DNA of 64,000 nt from Halomicrobium katesii DSM 19301 (GCF_000379085.1 NZ_KB905378.1:1989699-2053698), one strand, 5' to 3'. Shown: positions 1 to 9,393, counted from the stretch's first letter. Notes: generated by a model from the letters alone, not told the origin. Numbers and translations: made by a program.

Positions 1-250
1 GGGGCAGGTCCGTCGCGCCGTCGGGCAGTTCCGGGAACGCCGCCGGACCGGCCGCGAGCAGTTTCTCGCCGTCGCGTTCGACGACCGCGAGGTGATAGGC
101 GGCGACGGCGTCGTCGATCGCCCCCGCTGGATCGTCCGCGTCTTCGCCCCGCTTGAACGCCAGCTCGGAGAGCGCCTCGACCAGTTCGTCGCGGGTGAGC
201 GCGCCGAACAGGTCGACGACGCCCGCGAGTTCGTCGGCCGTCGGTTCCAT
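1..250 (-). CDS. Conserved haloarchaeal protein of unknown function (N-terminal part)
   Basis: The first 83 residues of a minus-strand gene are visible; the rest lies outside the window. The start ATG (complement of 248-250) opens with MEPTADELAGVVDLFGALTR and continues with a helical, acidic segment (DELVEALSELAFKRGE). I believe this resembles a conserved uncharacterised haloarchaeal family (DUF7109-like), but that is recall, not a search. No catalytic motif, signal peptide or membrane segment is visible. It runs in the same direction as the phosphotransferase gene upstream of it, with a gap of about 108 bp, so it could be co-transcribed. Confidence 0.7.
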   Translation of the reverse strand, partial: MEPTADELAGVVDLFGALTRDELVEALSELAFKRGEDADDPAGAIDDAVAAYHLAVVERDGEKLLAAGPAAFPELPDGATDLP

Positions 251-358
251 ACCGGTCCTCGCGAGCGCGGCGGCTTGAGCGTTCTGGGTTTCGGGCACCC
301 GACTGCCACCCGTCCGGCGGTCGCGACCGGGAACGGCGACGATCGCGCCGCGGCGGCG

Positions 359-1303
359 CTACTCGTCGAGCCACTCGTCGAACCACTCGCGGTGAACGCC
401 GACGGCTGCCGTTCCCGTCAACTCGGGGTATCGGGGTCGCGTGACGGTTCCGTTCGAGTCGACGGCCGAAGCGGCGATCGCGGCGACTCGATCGGCCACC
501 GACACGTCGGGCAGCGGCCGCACGGCGGCGTACCCCTCGCGGAACGCGCTCCTGAGCGGGGTCGAGTCGTCGACGTACCACGCCGCCACGAGGTGTTCGA
601 CCTTCGCGACCGCGAGAGCCGGATCGGCGGCCAGCGGGTCGGCCCAGTCGAGCACCGCAGCGAGGTCGCCGTCCGCGAGGATCGCGTTGCCCGGCCTGAG
701 GTCCCAGGGGAAGAGACGCGGCTGTACGGCGCGCTCCGGGCGACTCGCGACGGCGGCCTCGATCGCGGGCCGGCGGTCGTCGAACGCCGACGGGAGCGCC
801 TCGACGGCGTCGCTCGCGTACTCCTCGAAGAAGGTCGCGCCGTCCGGACCCGTGGCCGCGAGCGTCCCCGATGCCCCGACCTCGACGGGGCCGGCGGCGT
901 CGAACGCGAACGCGTCGTGAAGTTCGCCGAGACAGCGGCCGAACCGACGGACGAGGTGCTCGCGGGTCGCACGCGAGCAGGTCACGAACGACTCGTGGAG
1001 ACCCCGGCCGGAGACGTGCTCCGTGACGAGATACCCTCGGTCGCCGATGCGTCCCCGGCCGAGGAGTCGCACCACCGGGACCGTCGTCTGGTTGTAGACC
1101 GCGGCCAGCAGCGTCGCCTCCGTGTGCGCGCCGCTGGGCGTTGCGGTCAGCTGGACGACCACGTCTGGCCGGTCGGGGTACCTGACGATCGTGGTGTCCT
1201 TGTGGTTCCCCTGGGGCGGTGTCTCGGCTCCCGACGGCGCTCGCGTCTGGAGGACGCGGTCGAGGATCCGCTGGACGGTCACGTCGGGCGCGATCCGGGT
1301 CAT
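359..1303 (-). CDS. APH-like phosphotransferase family protein
   Basis: A 314-residue protein with the aminoglycoside/choline kinase-like fold. The catalytic loop reads FPWDLRPGN (Asp201, Asn206) and the metal-binding segment AVLDWADPLAADP (Asp219). The His that usually begins the HGD motif is Pro here, followed by Trp, which is unusual. An N-lobe segment with VVVQLTATPSGAHTEATLL probably carries the nucleotide site, although no obvious lysine is present there. The start MTRIAPDV is chosen because its ATG overlaps the TGA of the upstream HAD gene by 4 bp (ATGA), which indicates translational coupling; longer in-frame extensions are Arg-rich antisense-like sequence. The substrate is unknown; APH-fold proteins phosphorylate small alcohols, sugars or drugs. 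Confidence 0.82.
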   Translation of the reverse strand: MTRIAPDVTVQRILDRVLQTRAPSGAETPPQGNHKDTTIVRYPDRPDVVVQLTATPSGAHTEATLLAAVYNQTTVPVVRLLGRGRIGDRGYLVTEHVSGRGLHESFVTCSRATREHLVRRFGRCLGELHDAFAFDAAGPVEVGASGTLAATGPDGATFFEEYASDAVEALPSAFDDRRPAIEAAVASRPERAVQPRLFPWDLRPGNAILADGDLAAVLDWADPLAADPALAVAKVEHLVAAWYVDDSTPLRSAFREGYAAVRPLPDVSVADRVAAIAASAVDSNGTVTRPRYPELTGTAAVGVHREWFDEWLDE

Positions 1304-1971
1304 ACGACCCCGTCCAGATCGGCCGGTCCGTCGAAGACGTGCTCGGGACGGTACTGGCCGGGATCGCGCTCGTGCTGGGGACACCAGGCCGCCCGGAGCC
1401 CCGCACCGTGTGCGCCAGCCACGTCGTTTTCCAGTGAGTCACCCACGTACAGCGTCGTCTCCGGCGGCGTCTCGATCGCTCGACAGACCCTCGCGAACGG
1501 CTCGGGGTGGGGCTTCCGTCGCTCCATGTCGCCCGCGTAGACGACGGCGTCGACGCCCTCGTCGAGTCCGAGCGTCCGGACCTTGGGCCGCTGTCGCCGT
1601 GCGGGGCCGTTGGTCATCACTGCGACCGGACCGTGGTCGCGTGCCGCCGCCAGCGCCCTCTCGGCTCCCGCCCGGTAGGCGACGGCGCTGTAGTCGATGG
1701 CGTCGATCAGGCCCGCCGCGAGCGCGTCGGCCGGCACCCGCCGACGGCCGTGTTGTGCCCCGACGCGGCGAAACCCCGCCGCCAGCGACGACCGCTCGTC
1801 CTCGGGGTCCGGATCCGGCGGGCCGTCGAGGGCGGCCCACAGCTCGCCGGGCGAGCCGAACGGTTCCACGTCGGTCGCCGCGAACGCCGCCTCGTAGAGG
1901 GACGCCTCTGCCTGTGTCCCCTCGCAGAGCGTCCCGTCGAGATCGAACACGACGGCCGCCGGCGTCGTCAT
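1300..1971 (-). CDS. HAD-superfamily hydrolase (phosphoglycolate phosphatase-like)
   Basis: A 223-residue cytosolic phosphatase of the haloacid dehalogenase superfamily. All four motifs are present: nucleophile motif FDLDGTL (Asp10, Asp12), motif II MTNG (Thr120), motif III Lys153 in RRKPHPEPF, and motif IV YVGDSLENDV (Asp178, Asp183). The helical cap between residues 20 and 95 places it in subclass I (YjjG/Gph-like). It is the first gene of a two-gene unit with the APH-like kinase, through a 4-bp overlap. This pairing suggests a phosphorylation/dephosphorylation couple on a small metabolite, which is inference only. The substrate cannot be deduced. Confidence 0.9.
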   Translation of the reverse strand: MTTPAAVVFDLDGTLCEGTQAEASLYEAAFAATDVEPFGSPGELWAALDGPPDPDPEDERSSLAAGFRRVGAQHGRRRVPADALAAGLIDAIDYSAVAYRAGAERALAAARDHGPVAVMTNGPARRQRPKVRTLGLDEGVDAVVYAGDMERRKPHPEPFARVCRAIETPPETTLYVGDSLENDVAGAHGAGLRAAWCPQHERDPGQYRPEHVFDGPADLDGVV

Positions 1972-2182
1972 GACACGCCGTTAGCGCCGGACGAACAAAA
2001 GCGCACGTGGCCGTGGCGTCACGCTCGTCGCTGGGGTGTCGACAGTGTCCCGTGGCACCGTAGCTCGCACGGTACGCGTCGAATCGCCACAGAACCACAG
2101 CCCTACCGACGGTCGTCGCGACGTGTCGCCGAGTGTCGCCACGTGGGAGGTCCCCGGCGACCACGCCGTCTGTCGGCGGTTC

Positions 2183-2905
2183 CTACTCGCCCGGCGGCGT
2201 GGCCGCCGTCGCGTCGCGCGCGCCCTCGACGGTCTCTCTGACTGCGTCGACGCCCTCGTCGTGGACCAGGTCGCCGACGACGATCGTGTCGGCGTGGGTC
2301 GCCATCTGCCGGGCCGAATCGTAGTCGTGGATGCCGCCGCCGTAGAACAGCGTCGCGTCGTCGAGGATCTCGTCCGCCGCGGCCACCTTCTCGGGATCGC
2401 CCAGCATCCCCGAGTACTCGACGTAGACGATCTCCTGTCCCAGGAGGTGCTCCGCGGCCTCCGCGTAGGCCGCGACCTCGTCGGCGTCGAGATCGCAGTT
2501 GGCCTGCGTGTAGCTGGCGACGGCGGCCTCGGGGTTCATCACGATGTAGGCCTCGGTGAACGTGCGCGACCAGTCGATGTCGTCGTCGATGCGGATCCAC
2601 TCCTTGTGCGCGCCGGTGATCCAGGTCACGTCACCGGCGTTCATCACGACCGGGATGAGGTAGCCGTCGTGACGGTTGCTGTGGACGACCGACGCGGGGT
2701 TCGACGGCTCGATGTAGACGGGGATGTCGTGTGCGCCACACGCCTCGACGACGCGGGCCATCTTCTCTTCGGTCATGCCGGTCGTGCCGCCGATCTCGAT
2801 CGCGTCCGTTCCGGTCGCGGCCACGTCCTCGAAGGTCTCGCCCGCGACCAGGCTCTTGTCTGGGTCGATCTTGACGATGTGGTCCCAGTCCGCCCACGTG
2901 CTCAT
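2183..2905 (-). CDS. Geranylgeranylglyceryl phosphate synthase (PcrB/GGGPS family)
   Basis: A 240-residue TIM-barrel prenyltransferase that joins geranylgeranyl diphosphate to sn-glycerol-1-phosphate, making the first ether bond of archaeal membrane lipids. Family hallmarks are [11 protein letters not shown] near residue 36, YIEPSN near residue 65, VYVEYSG in the second half, and the C-terminal phosphate loop [12 protein letters not shown] followed by [14 protein letters not shown]. The length is normal for the haloarchaeal type. The ATG at 2905 gives [17 protein letters not shown], the expected N-terminus. It stands alone: 211 bp separate its end from the HAD gene downstream, and its upstream side faces the divergent restriction-modification gene at 3145. 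Confidence 0.93.
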   Translation of the reverse strand: MSTWADWDHIVKIDPDKSLVAGETFEDVAATGTDAIEIGGTTGMTEEKMARVVEACGAHDIPVYIEPSNPASVVHSNRHDGYLIPVVMNAGDVTWITGAHKEWIRIDDDIDWSRTFTEAYIVMNPEAAVASYTQANCDLDADEVAAYAEAAEHLLGQEIVYVEYSGMLGDPEKVAAADEILDDATLFYGGGIHDYDSARQMATHADTIVVGDLVHDEGVDAVRETVEGARDATAATPPGE

Positions 2906-3144
2906 ACGTGCACAGAGTCAACCGCGGGCGTATAACCGCTTCGGAAGTGGGCCTTCCACGCAGGCGACCGTCCCGTAGCGCAACCAACCAGAACGACCAC
3001 ACACCGCGACCGACAGCCAAAGCCGCCAATTGTCTGTCGGAGAACGGCTCTCAGACGCTTCGAGCGGGGGTCGGATCTGCTGGCTGCTGGTCGTGCGCCG
3101 TCCAGTAGTTTCTTGCTGATCGCGCCGGGAGTCTGCTGTATTCA

Positions 3145-6100
3145 ATGAGTCAGGCGACGCTCTCTTCCGAACCGTACACCAACTCGGCGCTTTTCTCCGG
3201 CTATTACCTCGACGAGCGAGTGCGTGACCTCGACGCGTGGGACTGTGATGACGACGCCACAGCGGCCTTCGAGGAGCTACAACGCCTCTGGGACCTCGAA
3301 CGCGACCTCGTCGGCTCGTACAAAGAAGACGAACTCCTCGACTCGTGGATCGACGAAGTGCTCGACGTGCTCGGGTTCGGGACGCTCTCGGAGACGACGC
3401 TGCCGGACGGGGGCGGCTACAACGACCGGTTGCTGTTCGAGTCCGACGAGACGCGGCGCGACGGCGCGCTCCGGAACAAGGAGGGAGAGACAGAGGCGAT
3501 GTACAGTCTCGGGTCGGCCGTGCTGGAAGCCAAGCAGTGGAACGCCGACTTCAACAAGCGGTTCAACGAACAGCGGTCGTACCGCGACGCCTCCCACCAG
3601 ATCAAGTACTACCTGGAACGGACTCCGGAAGATCTCCAGTGGGGAGTTCTAACGGACGGTCGGAAGTGGCGGCTCTACGGCACCAAAGACTACGCGACCG
3701 AGATCTTCTACGAGGTCGATCTGCCGGAACTGCTCGACTCGGGCAATCTGGAGCAATTCAAGTACTTCTACGCCTTCTTCCGGCCGGCAGCGTTCCGGAA
3801 GACCGCCGGAACGTCGTTCCTCGAAACGGTGTGGTCCGAGAGCGAGACCGCTGCCCAGGAACTTGGCGAAGATCTGCAAGACAACGTCTTCACGGCGCTT
3901 CGCGTGCTGGGTGAAGGCTTTATCCACACCAACGGCCTCGACATCGATCCCGACGACGAGGCGGCGCGTGCGGAACTGAAAGAACAGTCGCTCGTCCTGC
4001 TCTACCGATTGATGTTCGTCCTCTACGCCGAGTCGCGGGACCTGATTCACCCGGACGACCCCGACGCCGTCGACGAGTACGAGGAACACTTCAGCCTCGA
4101 CCAGCAACGGTTGGAGATCCACGAGGACATCCAGTCCGGCGACACGTTCGAAGACTACAGCGGCCACGCGACCCAGATGTGGAGCCGCCTCGAAGACCTC
4201 TTTCGCCTCGTCGACGAGGGCGAAGAGTCGCTCGGCATTCCGGCGTACAACGGCGGTCTGTTCGACGACGATCAGCACGACTTCCTCGCGGAGAACGAGG
4301 TCGCGGACCGCTACATCGCCGAGGTGATCTATCGGCTGGGGACGACCGAAGGCGAGGACGACGAGTTCGTGCTGGCGGACTACGCCGACCTCGACACGCG
4401 CCACCTCGGGAGCATCTACGAGGGGCTGCTGGAACACGAGTTCCGTATCGCGTCGGAGACCTACGCCGCGGTCTCGGCGGACGGCGGCCAGGTCTGGAAG
4501 CCCGGCAGTGAAGTGAGCGTCGCCGACGCCGTCGAGACGGTCGACGAGGGCGAACTGTACGTCGTCAACGACGACGGCGAGCGCAAGGCGACGGGCGCGT
4601 ACTACACGCCCGACTACGTGGTGAGCTACATCGTCGAGGAGACGATCGATCCGCTGCTTGCCGACATCAAAGAGGCGTTGGCGGCCGACGGACTGGAGCC
4701 CAGCGACACCGAGTACTTCCGTCGGTTCTGGCAGCAGGTGCTCGACCTGAAGGTGCTCGATCCGGCGATGGGGAGCGCCCACTTCCTCACGAGCGCGACG
4801 GGCTACCTGACCGAGCAGGTGATGGAGGTCGTCCGCGAGCAGGAGATCCAGAGCTACGACGAGCAACACCTCCGCCGGGAGATCGCCAAGGAGTGTATCT
4901 ACGGCGTCGACATCAACGGGATGGCCGTCGAGCTCGGCAAGCTCTCGATGTGGCTGGAGACGCTGGCGGCGGACCAGCCACTCGCCTTCCTCGATCACCA
5001 CCTCAAGGCCGGGAACTCCCTCGTCGGCTCGGACATCACCGAAGTGCTGTCGGACGACACCGACGAAAACGGCGGCCAGTTGACCCTCGGACAGGCCTTC
5101 GCTCGCGCCCGCCAGCAGACGCTGGAGCACGTCATGGACCTGATGGAGGACCTCCTGGCGATCGACAACGAGACGCTCGAAGACATCAAATCGATGGAGG
5201 AGATCTACCGGGACATCCGCGACGATCCCCTGTATCGACGCCTCTTCGAGGTCGCCAACGTCCACACCGCCGAGGAGTTCGGCCTGGACGTGCCCGACGG
5301 CGTCTACGAACAGATGGCCGGCGCGATCGAGGACGGCGACGAGTGGGCCGAGATTCGGGAGCGCGACTGGTTCACGTCGGCGCAGGCGATGGCCGACGAA
5401 CAGGCCTTCTTCCACTGGGAACTGGAGTTTCCCGAGGTGTTTTTCGGGGCAGATGGGGCGAAGCTAGACGAGGCTGGGTTTGATGCGGTCATTGCAAATC
5501 CTCCCTATGTCTCCAACTGGGAACTGACAGATACAGACGAGAAACTCCCAAGCCGTCTGGAAAGACTGTACCCAAAAGTAACATACGGGCACTGGGACCT
5601 GTTTGTACCATTCGTCTATAAAATCACGGAGCTTGGGTCAGATAATGGTCAACAAGCTTTTATCACTCCCAATTCGCTCGGAACAGAAAAATACGGAAAA
5701 AAGATCAGAGAACACCTGATCTCTAATTGTCACATGCGGAAGCTGGTTCAGTTTCATGACCACTCTGTGTTCAATGACGTGGACCGGCAATATCTGATCA
5801 CGGTAGTTCAGCGCTCCCAGCCGAACACCGAACAGTGTGATATCATTGAGTATGATGAACACAGTTTCCGCTCAAAGAGTAGCATTGATCCGAAAATATT
5901 TCTAGAATATTCCAACTCTACGTTGCGATTAGACATACTTGATGAGGATCGTAGAATCAAATCAAAGGTTGAAGACGAGTCAGTACAGCTGGGCCATCTG
6001 TGTGTCGTTAACCCCGGAGTGGTAGCACATAGTGCCTCAGATAGCTCCCTTGACTTCAAAAAAGATGATGTGATTGCTGAAGAGCACCATGGGGGGTGGA

Positions 6101-7323
6101 AGAAATACATCTCTGGTGGTGATATACATAGATACCGGAAGGAATGGAATGGTGAATATATGGACTATAATTCAAAACAAGATCATTTCCACCGCCCAAA
6201 ATCTCCAACTTTATTCGAATCTCCCAAGATTATGTTTAGTGGAATTAGCGGGGAAAGTTCCCTGATCCGGAGCACATACGATAGTGAAAAATATTATACA
6301 AATCATAATGTACTCCACGCAGCGTTGTTGACAGGCGATATCTTGGATCATCATTCTGGACAGGATTATGAAATTGATGATAATGCCCACAAATATAATC
6401 TGAAGTATATCTCTTCGCTGGTAAACTCAAAGCTGCTCAATTACTATTTCAAACGGTTCCTCGCAACCGGAACATTGCAGGGGTCTTACAGCAGCATGTA
6501 CCCGGAAGACATCCGAAAACTACCCGTCTATGAGTTGGATTTTGAGATACTATCAGAGATGAAACTGTCAGGGATTGGTAATGATCTCTCTGATTTAAAT
6601 CCGATGGCTGCTCTTTCTACATTGGTAGACCGAATGATCAGCTACAACCAGAAACACGTGAATTTGAACAAGGACCTCAGAGACCACCTCGGCAACTACT
6701 CCGACGGCCAGACCCTCGCCGACATCGGCCTCACTCAGCCGCCGGAAGGCTCCGCCGACTCCATCCTCCAGGAGACCACAGAGCAGAAGCCGAACCTCCG
6801 CGTCGGCGAGGCCACCGTTTCCCGCGAATCCGACACCACCGTCGAGATCCGACTCACGGCGCGGTACAAACCCGACGAGGAAGACAGCGAGACGCGACCG
6901 AAGGGAGGGTCTCGGACTGGTGGAGCGGGCGAAGCCCGCGAAGCCGCCTACGAAACGGACCAGTGGGGCTACACCGAGACCGACCCGCTGGCGGCGCTGC
7001 GGATCACCGACCTCACCGCGACGGAGGCGGACCTGATCGAGGCGTTCGTCCCCGTCGCCGTCGACGAGGCCGGCGGCTTCGCCGGCTTCCGCGAGACGGC
7101 GACCAAGACAAATTCGCTCGTGGATCGCCTGCGGAAGCTGACGCTGCCGGCCGTCGACGACGTGCGCGACGGGCTCGAAAGCTACACCGAGACCGTCGAG
7201 CGCGCCGCAGAACTGGAGGCGAAGATCGAGAAGACGGACGAGCTGATCGACGAGATCGTCTACGAACTGTACGGGCTCACCGACGAGGAAATCGAGATCG
7301 TCGAGGAAGCGGTCGGCGAGTAG
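3145..7323 (+). CDS. Type IIG-like restriction endonuclease/N6-adenine methyltransferase (Eco57I class)
   Basis: A 1392-residue single-chain enzyme. The N-terminus has a PD-(D/E)xK-like nuclease site: Asp94 in YNDRLLF, then Glu128 and Lys130 in VLEAKQW. The methyltransferase follows: ATGAYYTPDYVV near residue 490, SAM-binding motif I LDPAMGSAHFL (about 537-548), and catalytic NPPY at 785-788. Residues about 770-1170 form the target-recognition region and are encoded by markedly AT-rich DNA (one sampled 60-nt line is 33% GC against 68% for a sampled line in the methylase core). The C-terminus returns to normal composition and ends in a helical segment. No separate specificity, helicase or nuclease gene adjoins it, so this looks like an orphan restriction or epigenetic gene. 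Site specificity cannot be predicted. Confidence 0.88.
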   Translation: MSQATLSSEPYTNSALFSGYYLDERVRDLDAWDCDDDATAAFEELQRLWDLERDLVGSYKEDELLDSWIDEVLDVLGFGTLSETTLPDGGGYNDRLLFESDETRRDGALRNKEGETEAMYSLGSAVLEAKQWNADFNKRFNEQRSYRDASHQIKYYLERTPEDLQWGVLTDGRKWRLYGTKDYATEIFYEVDLPELLDSGNLEQFKYFYAFFRPAAFRKTAGTSFLETVWSESETAAQELGEDLQDNVFTALRVLGEGFIHTNGLDIDPDDEAARAELKEQSLVLLYRLMFVLYAESRDLIHPDDPDAVDEYEEHFSLDQQRLEIHEDIQSGDTFEDYSGHATQMWSRLEDLFRLVDEGEESLGIPAYNGGLFDDDQHDFLAENEVADRYIAEVIYRLGTTEGEDDEFVLADYADLDTRHLGSIYEGLLEHEFRIASETYAAVSADGGQVWKPGSEVSVADAVETVDEGELYVVNDDGERKATGAYYTPDYVVSYIVEETIDPLLADIKEALAADGLEPSDTEYFRRFWQQVLDLKVLDPAMGSAHFLTSATGYLTEQVMEVVREQEIQSYDEQHLRREIAKECIYGVDINGMAVELGKLSMWLETLAADQPLAFLDHHLKAGNSLVGSDITEVLSDDTDENGGQLTLGQAFARARQQTLEHVMDLMEDLLAIDNETLEDIKSMEEIYRDIRDDPLYRRLFEVANVHTAEEFGLDVPDGVYEQMAGAIEDGDEWAEIRERDWFTSAQAMADEQAFFHWELEFPEVFFGADGAKLDEAGFDAVIANPPYVSNWELTDTDEKLPSRLERLYPKVTYGHWDLFVPFVYKITELGSDNGQQAFITPNSLGTEKYGKKIREHLISNCHMRKLVQFHDHSVFNDVDRQYLITVVQRSQPNTEQCDIIEYDEHSFRSKSSIDPKIFLEYSNSTLRLDILDEDRRIKSKVEDESVQLGHLCVVNPGVVAHSASDSSLDFKKDDVIAEEHHGGWKKYISGGDIHRYRKEWNGEYMDYNSKQDHFHRPKSPTLFESPKIMFSGISGESSLIRSTYDSEKYYTNHNVLHAALLTGDILDHHSGQDYEIDDNAHKYNLKYISSLVNSKLLNYYFKRFLATGTLQGSYSSMYPEDIRKLPVYELDFEILSEMKLSGIGNDLSDLNPMAALSTLVDRMISYNQKHVNLNKDLRDHLGNYSDGQTLADIGLTQPPEGSADSILQETTEQKPNLRVGEATVSRESDTTVEIRLTARYKPDEEDSETRPKGGSRTGGAGEAREAAYETDQWGYTETDPLAALRITDLTATEADLIEAFVPVAVDEAGGFAGFRETATKTNSLVDRLRKLTLPAVDDVRDGLESYTETVERAAELEAKIEKTDELIDEIVYELYGLTDEEIEIVEEAVGE
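6925..6939 (+). repeat. In-frame stem-triloop in the type IIG gene
   Basis: A perfect 6-bp inverted repeat around a GAA loop (GCGGGCGAAGCCCGC) lies inside the Gly/Glu-rich linker just after the target-recognition region. The same stem with a TTT loop occurs in topA at 9901-9915. Confidence 0.6.
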
Positions 7324-7659
7324 CCCGCGAGCGAAGCGAGCGGTTCACCGCAGCCGAGCGACGCGAGGGCGTTCGGTGTCTGCCACTCAGCCAGCGCAGT
7401 CGCTTCTCTGAACACCGCCGAGAAATCGGCCCCATCTCTTATCTGGGTGCGTACCACACGGTCTGCCGTGGGAGAATCACGCATCGATCGCTCCGGGGGG
7501 ACGAATGAGTAGCGCCACGGTGGCCCGTCCGCGCTGGGACCGGGACGCCGAGGGCCGTCGGTTCGTCCGCCCCCGGTCGGCTGGCGAGGGAAGCGGACTG
7601 AGAGGAGACGCGGGTCGAGCGCCGACGAGGGCCACCCGGCACGCCGGGTGTCCGTCGGG
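7324..7659. other. 336-bp intergenic region between type IIG gene and AI-2E-family gene
   Basis: No credible gene is visible. The stretch begins with a low-complexity GCGAGCGAA-type run, holds one copy of a dispersed repeat (7357-7422, shared with 22734-22801), and ends with a perfect 7-bp-stem hairpin CACCCGG/CCGGGTG at 7633-7650, ten bases upstream of the next start codon. The hairpin could lie in the 5' leader of the next mRNA. Confidence 0.5.
7357..7422 (+). repeat. Dispersed repeat family 3, copy 1
   Basis: Shares AGCGACGCGAGGGC, then TTCGGTG, and 50 bp later TCTGAACACCGCCGAG with 22734-22801. The segment GTCGCTTCTCTGAAC (7399-7413) is the exact reverse complement of GTTCAGAGAAGCGAC at 22731-22745, so the two copies also carry inverted ends. 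Confidence 0.55.
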
Positions 7660-8823
7660 ATGATCGAGAAGACGGAGTTCGACCGATCGCGGGTGCTCTG
7701 GTGGACCCTCACTGCCGCTCTCGTCGGCACGCTCGGGCTGGTGGTGTACTCGTATATCGGGACGTTCGTCTTCGGGATATTCATCTACTACGCGGCCCGG
7801 CCCGTCTATCGTCGACTGCGACGCGTCGTCGACCGTCCCGGATTCGCTGCGGCGGGCGCGCTGTTCGCGTTCGAGATCCCGTTTCTCGCGGTGACCGGCT
7901 ACCTCCTGTTTCTCGGCATCAAGGAACTTGAGCGGTCCGCCGGAGCGGGTGCGGAGGTCGTCGCCTGGTTCCTGCCGATCCCCGCCGCGGAACTGGAGCG
8001 GGCGGTCGCCGATCCCGCGACGTACGTGTCGTCGTTCGACGCGGCGTCGATCAACGAGATCGTCAGTACCGGCGGGGACGTTCTTGGGCCGGTGTCGACG
8101 TTCTTCCTGCATCTCGCGCTGGGGATCGCCATCGCGTTCTATCTGCTCCGGGACGGGGAGCACATTGCGACGTGGCTCCGCGAGGAGGTCGGCGAGGAGT
8201 CGGCCCTGTGGCTCTACGCGACGCTGGTCGATCGCGACTTCCAGGTGGTGTACTTCGGGAACGTCCGCACCGTGGTCGTCGTCGCGCTGCTCGCCCTGGG
8301 CGTCTACAACGGGCTCAACGTGATCGCCCCGCCGGGGCTGAAGATCCCCATCCCCAACGTCCTCGCGCTCCTGACGGGCGCGGCGACGCTCGTCCCCATC
8401 GTCGTGGGGAAGATCGTGTACGTCCCGGTGACGGTGTACCTCGGGCTGGCCGCGATCGAGTCGGACCCGGCGACGATCTGGTTCCCCGTCGCCGTGGCCG
8501 TCGTGGCGCTGCTCGTCCTCGATCTGTTCCCCATCATGATCGTTCGGCCGGTCTTCGCCGGGCAGAGCACCCACAGGGGGGCGATGATGTTTTCCTACAT
8601 CTTCGGCGGGCTGCTGTTCAGCTGGTACGGCGTCTTCTTCGGTCCGCTGTTGCTGATCGCGGCCATCCATCTCGTCCGCGTGGGCCTCTCGGAGCTCGCC
8701 CACGGCGACCGCGTCACCGCAATGGTGACGACCGCGCACGGACTCGGCTCGATGCCACAGCCCGACGGGGATCCGCCGGACGAGGAGGCGACCGGGGAGG
8801 CTGACGCCCCCGTCGGAGAGTGA
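7660..8823 (+). CDS. AI-2E family transporter-like integral membrane protein
   Basis: A 387-residue polytopic membrane protein. Hydrophobic segments are clear: two near residues 12-45, a third at about 65-90, then segments around VSTFFLHLALGIAIAFYLL, the VVVVALLALGVYNGLNVI segment, and the C-terminal FSYIFGGLLFSWYGVFFGPL. This spacing and the C-terminal GPLLLIAAIHL are typical of the AI-2E (YdgG/TqsA-like) family, whose archaeal members have unproven substrates. The C-terminal tail is acidic. I chose ATG 7660 (MIEKTEFDRSR) over the GTG at 7648 because the GTG lies inside the second half of a hairpin. The TGA stop forms the first bases of a palindromic repeat. Confidence 0.85.
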   Translation: MIEKTEFDRSRVLWWTLTAALVGTLGLVVYSYIGTFVFGIFIYYAARPVYRRLRRVVDRPGFAAAGALFAFEIPFLAVTGYLLFLGIKELERSAGAGAEVVAWFLPIPAAELERAVADPATYVSSFDAASINEIVSTGGDVLGPVSTFFLHLALGIAIAFYLLRDGEHIATWLREEVGEESALWLYATLVDRDFQVVYFGNVRTVVVVALLALGVYNGLNVIAPPGLKIPIPNVLALLTGAATLVPIVVGKIVYVPVTVYLGLAAIESDPATIWFPVAVAVVALLVLDLFPIMIVRPVFAGQSTHRGAMMFSYIFGGLLFSWYGVFFGPLLLIAAIHLVRVGLSELAHGDRVTAMVTTAHGLGSMPQPDGDPPDEEATGEADAPVGE

Positions 8824-8901
8824 TACGGACGGTTGTCGGAATGTTCCGGTGTGTCTCCCCCGTGGCGACGCTCGCCGGTACGCAACGACAACGTTCCGTA
8901 C
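8821..8901 (+). repeat. 81-bp palindromic element family 1, copy 1 (starts at the TGA stop)
   Basis: An imperfect inverted repeat with arms of about 35 bp around the loop CCCCCGTGGC. The left arm starts TGATACGG and the right arm ends TTCCGTAC. The TGA is the stop codon of the upstream AI-2E-family gene. It is the most diverged of the four copies. It could act as a terminator or 3'-end stabiliser, or be a mobile palindrome. Confidence 0.8.
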
Positions 8902-8967
8902 GACCCGTCACCGTCGCCGGACACGTCCCGCAGACATTTCACGTCCGCCGACAAACACGACTCGTAG

Positions 8968-9393
8968 ATGCTCGGAGCGAGCGAACTCACCACGGTCGAG
9001 ACAGTCCACGACGACGGGTCCTACACCTGCACCGTCCGCGACAGCTACGGCGAGCGCGACGAGGTGATCGTCGTCCCCTGCGAGGACGATCCCGGCGTCC
9101 GGGCGTGGATCAACCGCTGTACGCACGAGGCCCAGCGCTTCGACACGGGCCGGGGCGCTCCGATGCGCGACGGGCAGGTGATCTGTCCCAAGCACGGCTC
9201 GCTGTTCGACGCCTGTTCGGGCGAGTGTGACAACGGCGAGGCCGCGGGCACCACCTTGCCGGCGGTCGATCTGGCCGTCGAAGAGGGGACGGTCTTCCTG
9301 CGCGACGACGACTACACCTTCGTCCACGACGGGACGATCGACGACGACGACGGCGACGACGGCCCGAGTTCGACCTCACACATCGGCTTTTGA
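8968..9393 (+). CDS. Rieske (2Fe-2S) domain protein
   Basis: A 141-residue soluble protein with a complete Rieske cluster site: Cys51 and His53 in CTHEAQ, and Cys73 and His76 in CPKHGSLFD. It resembles Rieske ferredoxins that deliver electrons to oxygenases, not the membrane-anchored cytochrome bc1 Rieske, since there is no transmembrane anchor or Tat signal. The C-terminus is a run of Asp (DDDDGDDG) followed by PSSTSHIGF. No oxygenase lies nearby, so the partner is unknown. It lies downstream of palindromic element copy 1 and converges with topA. Confidence 0.9.
   Translation: MLGASELTTVETVHDDGSYTCTVRDSYGERDEVIVVPCEDDPGVRAWINRCTHEAQRFDTGRGAPMRDGQVICPKHGSLFDACSGECDNGEAAGTTLPAVDLAVEEGTVFLRDDDYTFVHDGTIDDDDGDDGPSSTSHIGF

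Noticed and set aside
92-1540. 482-codon plus-strand frame opposite the phosphotransferase gene
   Set aside because: Arg/Gly-rich translation with no domain; the minus strand carries the APH and HAD motifs.
3145-7323. BREX, DISARM or another multi-gene defence system around the methylase-like gene
   Set aside because: Neighbours are GGGP synthase and a membrane transporter-like gene; no helicase, phosphatase or Lon-like partner is present. A solitary type IIG enzyme explains it.
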